Below are positions 58,256 through 64,000 of a DNA stretch of 64,000 nt, piece after piece (positions within the stretch are counted from its first letter, which is position 1; each line of letters begins with the position of its first letter). The notes under the pieces are model-generated. The model saw only the letters and a program-made list of their open reading frames with translations, was not told the origin of the DNA and searched no databases. Made by a program: the position numbers and the translations under genes. Source of the DNA: an uncultured Salinisphaerales bacterium (GTDB taxonomy: Bacteria; Pseudomonadota; Gammaproteobacteria; Nevskiales; CAJXLF01); assembly GCA_913055805.1 (NCBI GenBank), contig CAJXLF010000001.1:82761-146760 (forward strand). The letters run 5' to 3'.

Positions 58256-59479
58256 TCACTCCTCGGCTCTCTGCTCTGGCATGGGGTTGCGGAACCACAA
58301 ATCGCGTTGCGGGAAGGGAATGGTGACGCCTTCCTTGCGGAAGGCTGCATCAATGGCGTAGTTCAGATCACTCTGGATCATCCAGCGACGCTCGATCTGG
58401 CGGATGAAGACGCGTAATTCGAAGTTCAGGGAACTGTCGCCAAATTCCCTGAACAGTACATTGGGTCCCGGCACAAAGGCATGTCCGGCCTGTACAACGT
58501 CCGGGTGGTTGCGACCGACTTCAAGCAGGATGTCGCGCACCTTTTCCGTGTCGCTGCCGTAAGCCACGCCGACCGGGACATTGATGCGGCCAAAGGGGTC
58601 GCGCAGCGTCCAGTTATGCACATGCGTGGTCAACACATCCGAATTCGGCACTATGACGCTCATCCGGTCCAGGGTTTCGATTTCCGTGGAACGGATGCTG
58701 ACATTTCTGACGAAGCCCGAGGTTTCGCCCACGCTGATGAAGTCGCCGGGGCGGATGGGACGCTCGAACAGCAGAATGATGCCGGAGATGAAGTTGTTGA
58801 CGATGTTCTGCAGGCCGAAGCCAATGCCGACACCAAGGGCGCCGGCCATGATGGCCAGGTTGGTGAGGTCGAAGCCCGCAAACGACAGACCGGCCAACAC
58901 GGCCAGCACGAACATGATGTAGCCGAACACCGTGGCGATAGCCTCGCGCGTGCCCGGGTGCATCGGGGTGCGGCTCAGCCAGGTGCGGTTGAGTTTGTGT
59001 TTCAGCCAGCGTGTAAAGGTAAACAGCGCGGCAAACAGCAGAATGCCCAGAATAATCTTGCCTGGCACCACCTGGGCCTCGCCGACCGGAAAACCCGCTG
59101 TGGCCAGGCGGCGGAACAGCTCGCTGCTGGTATCGGTCAGGCCCCACTCCCGCAGGATGGCGATCGGCAGGCTGACCCATACCGCGAGATAAATGGTCAG
59201 GGTGACCCAGGTGGACTCTGGCACCCGCTTGTCGGCTTCCACCGACAGCCAGCGCCGCAGCGCCTTGCCGGGACCGGTGTTCTGTTGCACGGCCTGATTG
59301 AAGGCGCCGGCCAGCCAGCAGAAAAGGCTTGCGCCCAGGATCAGTAAAACACTGGTGGTAATGGTTTTCAGCGGCCAGGTGGCCGATACCCAGGCGGCAT
59401 TACCCTGCAAGCCCCACAGTCCCGCAACAATGGCGGACGTGAGTGCGAAGATAAGGCTGAGTCGTTTAAACCCCTGCAT
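58256..59479 (-). CDS. MscS-type mechanosensitive ion channel
   Basis: A 407-residue small-conductance mechanosensitive channel homologue, with extra N-terminal membrane helices (about five before the core). The MscS core is clear: LAIMAGALGVGIGFGLQNIVNNFISGIILLFERPIRPGDFISVGETSGFVRNVSIRSTEI is the pore helix and beta domain, followed by VIVPNSDVLTTHVHNWT. The pore helix GALGVGIGFGLQNIVNNF keeps the Gly/Ala spacing. Probably gates on membrane tension. Lies 51 bp after comF and directly before corA. Confidence 0.92.
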   Translation of the reverse strand: MQGFKRLSLIFALTSAIVAGLWGLQGNAAWVSATWPLKTITTSVLLILGASLFCWLAGAFNQAVQQNTGPGKALRRWLSVEADKRVPESTWVTLTIYLAVWVSLPIAILREWGLTDTSSELFRRLATAGFPVGEAQVVPGKIILGILLFAALFTFTRWLKHKLNRTWLSRTPMHPGTREAIATVFGYIMFVLAVLAGLSFAGFDLTNLAIMAGALGVGIGFGLQNIVNNFISGIILLFERPIRPGDFISVGETSGFVRNVSIRSTEIETLDRMSVIVPNSDVLTTHVHNWTLRDPFGRINVPVGVAYGSDTEKVRDILLEVGRNHPDVVQAGHAFVPGPNVLFREFGDSSLNFELRVFIRQIERRWMIQSDLNYAIDAAFRKEGVTIPFPQRDLWFRNPMPEQRAEE

Positions 59480-59530
59480 GCGCCTGATGCTAATGCAAGT
59501 TATGCGGGTCGCAAAGCCTGTGGCGGGACT

Positions 59531-60337
59531 TTATGCCGGCGTGCGAGCCACTACCCAGGCGGAGACTCTGCTGGCCCCGGCGGATCTTGCCGCCGTGGCA
59601 GCCGCTTCGATGGTGTTGCCGGTGGTCATGACATCATCCACCAGCACGACATGCAGGCCTGCAAGCTCGCGGTTACACGCGAAGGCATTGCGAACGTTTC
59701 TGCGCCGTTGTCTAAGCGGTAAATCGGACTGCCGCTCAGTAGCCTTGATACGTATCAGGCCGGCGCTGTCCAGGCGAATCCCGCTGATCCGCGCCAGCGG
59801 ACGCGCCAGTTCAATCGCCTGATTGAAACCCCGCTGGCGCAATCGCTTTGCATGCAGCGGCACAGGCAGGATCAGGTCCGGACGGGCATCCGCTTGATGT
59901 TGCAAGGGGGCTTCCAGCTGCGACCACATCAGTTCGGCCAGCAGTCGTGCGTGTTGCAGGCGCTGGTGAAACTTGAGCTGGGTGACCAGCCAGGGCAGCG
60001 GCGGTGCATAGATGAATGGCGCCCAGACCTGGTCGAAATGGCGAGGCTGGCCGGGTTGCAGGCAGGCGCCGCACAGCGCGGGTGCCGGGATGTGTGCGGG
60101 CAGCGGCAGGGCGCATTGCAGACAGGCATGGCGATTGAAAGGCAGATCAGCCAGGCAGCCGTCACATAGATCCCGGTTGCTCTGGCTGCGTGCATCACAA
60201 AGCGTACACAGGCCTGGATAGAGCCATTGACCGAGCGGTAATGCGCGTAACTTTCTGTAAACCTTTTGTATGCCTGAAAGGTTGACAGACGCGGGCGCTG
60301 GCTTAGACTCGCGCAGAGTTTTGGAGACGCGAGCCAT
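59531..60337 (-). CDS. comF: ComF family protein
   Basis: A 268-residue ComF homologue: an N-terminal zinc-finger-like region with cysteines in [41 protein letters not shown] and CGACL, then a phosphoribosyltransferase-type domain with the PRPP loop [18 protein letters not shown]. ComF takes part in DNA uptake/processing during transformation; dprA, another competence gene, is at the other end of the window. ATG 60337 is the only ATG, GTG or TTG before the first cysteines, and it lies just 4 bases from the divergent bioB start codon. The bioB promoter is therefore inside the first 20 or so comF codons. Confidence 0.92.
   Translation of the reverse strand: MARVSKTLRESKPAPASVNLSGIQKVYRKLRALPLGQWLYPGLCTLCDARSQSNRDLCDGCLADLPFNRHACLQCALPLPAHIPAPALCGACLQPGQPRHFDQVWAPFIYAPPLPWLVTQLKFHQRLQHARLLAELMWSQLEAPLQHQADARPDLILPVPLHAKRLRQRGFNQAIELARPLARISGIRLDSAGLIRIKATERQSDLPLRQRRRNVRNAFACNRELAGLHVVLVDDVMTTGNTIEAAATAARSAGASRVSAWVVARTPA
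60255..60288. promoter_or_regulatory. BirA-type biotin operator
   Basis: CTGTAAACC (60255-60263), 16-base spacer, GGTTGACAG (60280-60288): an inverted repeat with one mismatch. It matches the E. coli BirA operator halves (TTGTAAACC and GGTTTACAA) and has the same 16-base spacing. It overlaps the bioB -35. BirA with biotinyl-AMP would block bioB transcription. Confidence 0.85.
60282..60309 (+). promoter_or_regulatory. sigma70 promoter for the bioBFHC operon
   Basis: A perfect -35 TTGACA (60282-60287), a 16-bp spacer and -10 TAGACT (60304-60309), 33 bases before the bioB ATG. The -35 is inside the right half of the BirA-type operator, as expected for repression by steric block. Confidence 0.8.
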
Positions 60338-60341
60338 CGAA

Positions 60342-61391
60342 ATGAATTCTGCTGAAGTCCGTCACGACTGGAGCGCCGCCGAAGTGCAGGCGCTGTTCGA
60401 CCTGCCGTTCAATGATCTGTTGTTTCGTGCGCATTCCGTGCACCGTCGTTATTTTGATGCCAATAAGGTACAGCTTTCCACGCTGCTCAGCATCAAGACC
60501 GGTGCCTGTCCCGAGGACTGCGGTTACTGCCCGCAGAGCGTGCGTTATGACACGGGGCTGGAAAAAGAGGCGCTGATGGACGTGGAGGTGGTCAAGGCCG
60601 CGGCCGCCAAAGCCAAGGCGGCCGGGGCTTCGCGCTTCTGTATGGGCGCCGCCTGGCGCTCACCCAAGGACCGCGATATCGATGCCGTGATCGACATGGT
60701 CAAGGCGGTCAAGGATCTCGGGCTGGAGTCCTGCATGACCCTGGGCATGCTCAAGGAGCAGCAAGCCAGGCGGCTGGCTGAAGCCGGACTGGATTACTAC
60801 AACCACAATCTCGACACTTCGCCCGAGTACTACGAGAAAATCATTACCACGCGCACCTATCAGGACCGGCTTGACACTCTGGAGCATGTGCGTGAAGCCG
60901 GCATGAAGGTTTGCTGCGGCGGCATCGTCGGTATGGGGGAAGAGCCGGCTGACCGGGTGGAAATGCTGCGTCAGTTGGCCAACCTGCCCGAACATCCGCA
61001 AAGCGTGCCGATTAACAGTCTGGTCAAGGTCCAGGGCACGCCACTCAATGGCCTGCCCGGCGAGCAGAGTATCGAGCCCTTTGATTTCATTCGTGTCATC
61101 GCTGTGGCACGCATCATGATGCCGCGTTCCTATGTGCGCCTGTCGGCCGGCCGCCAGGCGATGAATGATCAGACGCAGGCCTTGTGTTTCTTTGCCGGCG
61201 CCAATTCCATTTTCTACGGCGAAAAACTGCTCACCACGGGTAACCCCGACCACGAGCGCGATGTCGCCCTGTTCCAGCGTTTGGGCATCGAATCCGACCA
61301 GGTGGCGGAACAGGTAGACACGGCAGAAGAAGCCGCTTGCTGCGGAGCAGTAGAGTCAGCGGATGCCGCCGGGAAAGCCGCAACTGCGTGA
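60342..61391 (+). CDS. bioB: biotin synthase
   Basis: BioB (349 residues) inserts sulfur into dethiobiotin by radical SAM chemistry. The radical cluster cysteines are Cys56, Cys60 and Cys63 ([13 protein letters not shown]). Other family stretches: [54 protein letters not shown] and [17 protein letters not shown]. The C-terminal tail is somewhat longer and alanine-rich. ATG 60342; the upstream extension overlaps the operator and is not translated. Its stop overlaps bioF by 4 bases (GTGA). Confidence 0.97.
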   Translation: MNSAEVRHDWSAAEVQALFDLPFNDLLFRAHSVHRRYFDANKVQLSTLLSIKTGACPEDCGYCPQSVRYDTGLEKEALMDVEVVKAAAAKAKAAGASRFCMGAAWRSPKDRDIDAVIDMVKAVKDLGLESCMTLGMLKEQQARRLAEAGLDYYNHNLDTSPEYYEKIITTRTYQDRLDTLEHVREAGMKVCCGGIVGMGEEPADRVEMLRQLANLPEHPQSVPINSLVKVQGTPLNGLPGEQSIEPFDFIRVIAVARIMMPRSYVRLSAGRQAMNDQTQALCFFAGANSIFYGEKLLTTGNPDHERDVALFQRLGIESDQVAEQVDTAEEAACCGAVESADAAGKAATA

Positions 61392-62566
61392 GTGAGTCAC
61401 TCGAACAGCATCTGCGGGAACAGTTAGGCGACGTCCGTAGCCGGCATCTGTATCGTCGCCGGCGCGTTATTGAAGGTGCGCATGGCGTGCAGGCGCGTGT
61501 CGACGGGCGGGACGTCACCGTGTTCTGCAGTAACGATTATCTCGGTCTGGCTACGCATCCGGAGCTGCAGGCTGCGCTGGTGGCGGCCGTCAGGCAGCAG
61601 GGGGTAGGCAGCGGCGCCTCCCAGCTGGTAACCGGCTATAACCGCGCACATCGGGATCTGGAGGAGGAACTGGCCGAGTACCTCGAGCGTCCTCGCGCCC
61701 TGTTGCTGTCGTCCGGTTATCTCGCCAACGTTGGCGTGATCAGCGCCCTGATGGGACGGGGTGATGTCATCTGTTCCGACCGCCTCAACCACGCTTCACT
61801 GATCGACGGCATGCGTCTCAGTCATGCCGATGTGCGGCGTTATGCTCATGCCGACATGGCTGATCTGCGGCGGCAACTGGATGGTCAACCCGGACGCAGG
61901 CGCATGATTGTCAGCGATGGCGTGTTCAGCATGGACGGCGATGTGGCGCCCCTGGCGGAGCTGGCTGCCACGGGCAGGGCGCAGGATGCCTGGTTGTTGG
62001 TAGATGATGCGCACGGGCTGGGCGTGCTGGGCCCGCAAGGGCGGGGAGCGGTGGCCGAGGCGGGCCTGGGCCTGGATGAGGTGCCCATTCTGATGGCCAC
62101 GCTGGGCAAGTCGCTGGGCGCGGCTGGCGCTTTTGTGGCCGGCAGCGAGGCATTGATTGAAAGCCTGATCCAGAGCACCCGTACTTTCATTTTTTCTACC
62201 GCGCCACCGCCGGCCGTAGCTGAAGCTGCCCGCAAGGGCTTGCAACTAATCAGGGAAGAAACCTGGCGGCGTGAGCATCTGCATTCGCTGGTGGGTTATT
62301 TTCGGGAGGCTGCCGCGCGTCTGGGCCTGCCACTGGCGGAATCGCGCACACCTATTCAGCCTCTGATTCTGGGCGAGGAATCCGTTGCCCTGGCGGTCAG
62401 CGAAAAGTTGCTGCAGTCAGGCTATCTCGTGACCGCTATTCGGCCGCCGACCGTTCCGCGTGGCACGGCCAGATTGCGCATTACCCTGTCGGCGGCGCAT
62501 GACGAGCAAGAGGTTGACGGTCTGCTGGAAGCTCTGGGCGCTGCGCTGGAAAGCCGGGCGGCATGA
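61388..62566 (+). CDS. bioF: 8-amino-7-oxononanoate synthase
   Basis: BioF (392 residues) is a PLP enzyme joining pimeloyl-ACP or -CoA with alanine. The PLP lysine is Lys241 in [14 protein letters not shown]. Other signatures are [34 protein letters not shown] and [18 protein letters not shown]. The start is GTG 61388 inside the bioB stop; no in-frame ATG is family-like. Its stop overlaps bioH (ATGA). Confidence 0.97.
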   Translation: MSESLEQHLREQLGDVRSRHLYRRRRVIEGAHGVQARVDGRDVTVFCSNDYLGLATHPELQAALVAAVRQQGVGSGASQLVTGYNRAHRDLEEELAEYLERPRALLLSSGYLANVGVISALMGRGDVICSDRLNHASLIDGMRLSHADVRRYAHADMADLRRQLDGQPGRRRMIVSDGVFSMDGDVAPLAELAATGRAQDAWLLVDDAHGLGVLGPQGRGAVAEAGLGLDEVPILMATLGKSLGAAGAFVAGSEALIESLIQSTRTFIFSTAPPPAVAEAARKGLQLIREETWRREHLHSLVGYFREAAARLGLPLAESRTPIQPLILGEESVALAVSEKLLQSGYLVTAIRPPTVPRGTARLRITLSAAHDEQEVDGLLEALGAALESRAA

Positions 62567-63327
62567 GTCAGCTCAAGGTCTACAGTTCGGGCAAGGGTCC
62601 CGATCTGGCATTGCTGCACGGTTGGGGACTGCATGCCGGCGTATGGGATTCACTCATTGAGCGCCTGAGCCGGGATTTCACCTGCCATGCAATTGATTTG
62701 CCCGGGCATGGACAGAGTCCCGCCGACTGCCGTGGCCTGAATAACTGGACGGACGCCGTGGTCGAGGTGCTGCCGCAACGGGTCTGGGTCCTGGGCTGGT
62801 CGCTGGGCGGTACATTGGCCATGAATATGGCCTTGCGGCACGCAGCACGTGTTCGTGGCTTGCTCCTGATGGCAACAACTCCCCGTTTTTTGCGTGCCAG
62901 CGATTGGCAGCATGGCCAGAAGCCGGCCAGTCTGCATGCCATGGCGCAAGGGCTGGAAAACGACTATGTCACCACCCTGCATGAATTCCTGATTCTGCAA
63001 ATGCTCGGCCAACCAGGCGCGCGCGTGCTGATGCGCCAGTTGCGTCAGAGCCTGCTCGACAGGCCGCCGCAGGTATCGGGCTTGCAGGCCGGGCTGGATA
63101 TTCTGGAAAGCACTGATCTGCGGCCGCGCATCCAAGAAATTGCGCAGCCGGCATTGGTGGTGGCCGGTGAGCGCGACCGGCTGACGCATCCTGCAGCCGC
63201 ACGCTGGCTGGTTGAGCACCTGCCGCAGGCCGAGTTGTGGGCGCTGTCCAAATCAGCGCATGCGCCTTTTATCTCGCACGAGCGGGACTGCGCTGAACGT
63301 ATTCGGGATTTTGTCCATGCCAGCTGA
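62563..63327 (+). CDS. bioH: pimeloyl-ACP methyl ester carboxylesterase
   Basis: BioH (254 residues) removes the methyl ester from pimeloyl-ACP and so ends BioC-started chain growth. It is an alpha/beta hydrolase with the nucleophile Ser80 in VLGWSLGGT, acid Asp205 in GERDRLTHP and base His233 in SKSAHAPF; the layout is close to E. coli BioH (Ser82, Asp207, His235). It begins LALLHGWGLHAGVW early on. It overlaps bioF by 4 and bioC by 11 bases. Confidence 0.96.
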   Translation: MSQLKVYSSGKGPDLALLHGWGLHAGVWDSLIERLSRDFTCHAIDLPGHGQSPADCRGLNNWTDAVVEVLPQRVWVLGWSLGGTLAMNMALRHAARVRGLLLMATTPRFLRASDWQHGQKPASLHAMAQGLENDYVTTLHEFLILQMLGQPGARVLMRQLRQSLLDRPPQVSGLQAGLDILESTDLRPRIQEIAQPALVVAGERDRLTHPAAARWLVEHLPQAELWALSKSAHAPFISHERDCAERIRDFVHAS

Positions 63328-64000
63328 AAACCGGCAGCTACAGCCTGCAGCGACGCAGCAGGCGCAAAAGCGTTTTGGCGCGGCGGCCCTGCGCTACGAC
63401 AGTATTGCCCGTCTGCAGCATGATGTGCGGCGCGATCTGTTGAATCGGTTTTTGCCGCAGCTGCCAACGCAGGCCAGGGTGCTGGATCTGGGTTGCGGCA
63501 CCGGACGCGGCGCGCAACAGTTGTTGCAGGCGCGCCCCGATCTTTCGCTCTGTAATCTTGATTTCGCCTTGCCCATGGTCCGGCGTGCCGCAGAAGTGGC
63601 GCCTGCTGTGAATGCGCGGGCCGAGGCGCTGCCTTTTCAGGCGGGCTGTTTTGATGCGGTCTATTCCAGTCTGGTGCTGCAATGGTGCGCAGACCTGCCC
63701 AGGGTCATGGCGGAATGTCTGCGCGTGCTGCGGCCAGGTGGGTGCTTGATGCTGGCAACCCTCGGTCCCGGCAGTCTGCAGGAATTGCGTACCGCCTGGC
63801 GAGCGGTTGATAACTGGCAGCATGTGCACGTTTTTTTGCCCGTGACCGAGCTGGCTGCAGCCCTGGATGGGGCTGGGTTGCGGACGGTTAACCTGTGGCA
63901 GGAAACGCGTCTGCGTCATTATCCTTCGCTGCCTGCCGTGTTGCGCAGCATCCGCGGCATTGGCGCGGCCAACAGCAGTGCAGGGCGGCGTCCGGGCCTG
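63317..64000 (+). CDS. bioC: malonyl-ACP O-methyltransferase, 5' part
   Basis: The first 228 residues of BioC, cut by the window end with the frame open. BioC methylates malonyl-ACP to start pimeloyl synthesis. It has an FGAAALRYDSIARLQHDV start and a SAM-binding motif VLDLGCGTGRGAQQLL. A second motif is FDAVYSSLVLQWCADLPRVMAECLRVLRPGG. The ATG at 63317 lies inside the bioH 3' end. bioD, if present, would be further right. Confidence 0.95.
   Translation, partial: MPAENRQLQPAATQQAQKRFGAAALRYDSIARLQHDVRRDLLNRFLPQLPTQARVLDLGCGTGRGAQQLLQARPDLSLCNLDFALPMVRRAAEVAPAVNARAEALPFQAGCFDAVYSSLVLQWCADLPRVMAECLRVLRPGGCLMLATLGPGSLQELRTAWRAVDNWQHVHVFLPVTELAAALDGAGLRTVNLWQETRLRHYPSLPAVLRSIRGIGAANSSAGRRPGL

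Overview
The window reads as a chromosomal stretch from a fairly GC-rich gammaproteobacterium. The best guess is a sulfur-metabolising Chromatiales or Ectothiorhodospiraceae-like lineage. This rests on the pilMNOPQ-aroKB gene order, the gmk-rpoZ-spoT-ridA-recG order, a bioB-F-H-C biotin operon, hexameric-type citrate synthase, and a long single-chain ATP sulfurylase beside a sulfite-exporter-type TSUP permease. The lineage is inferred from gene order and protein families; no rRNA or other marker is present to fix it. Almost all of the window is dense housekeeping sequence. I saw no tRNA or rRNA genes, CRISPR array, prophage, insertion sequence or toxin-antitoxin pair.

Layout. 1-6427 (+): the 3' end of dprA, smg, topA, purE, tsaC, hemF and oxyR. 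6490-10080: small proteins (DUF1499, PaaI-like thioesterase, an acidic exported protein), the nfeD/slipin membrane pair, a DUF3012 lipoprotein and a bidirectional terminator. 10096-12202 (-): sat and a TSUP permease. 12318-16625 (+): slt, an NDUFA9-like SDR protein and cca. 16595-18425 (-): a DUF547 protein and an alpha/beta hydrolase. 18517-20486 (+): glpK and a small membrane protein. 20602-39034 is one long minus-strand block. In transcription order it holds pilMNOPQ, aroK, aroB, dgt, gltB, gltD, pyrF, hemE, a PlsC-like acyltransferase and mdh. 39149-42163 (+): PBP1A and an unknown protein. 42233-49430 (-), in transcription order: rph, rdgB, hemW, rpmE, an M48 protease, maeB and gltA. 49559-57059 (+): yicC, gmk, rpoZ, spoT, ridA, recG and ubiA. 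57192-60337 (-), in transcription order: comF, an MscS-type channel and corA. 60342-64000 (+): bioB, bioF, bioH and a truncated bioC.

How genes work together. PilMNOP form the inner-membrane alignment complex that connects to the PilQ secretin. GltB and GltD form glutamate synthase. HemE, HemF and HemW all relate to haem synthesis. Malic enzyme, citrate synthase and malate dehydrogenase sit at the pyruvate/TCA junction. BioC and BioH make the pimeloyl precursor that BioF and BioB turn towards biotin. A well-formed BirA-type operator overlapping the bioB promoter, inside the start of divergent comF, is the clearest regulatory site.

The unusual content is in the gaps between genes. The dgt 3' end is followed by two tandem 145-bp units that each repeat the last dgt codons. 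pyrF lies between gltD and hemE with repeat elements on both sides, and one of them supplies its start-codon region and first codons. Two further hairpin-forming elements lie at the glpK-side/mdh and ubiA/corA convergent junctions. I found nothing that amounts to a new defence, biosynthetic or mobile system.
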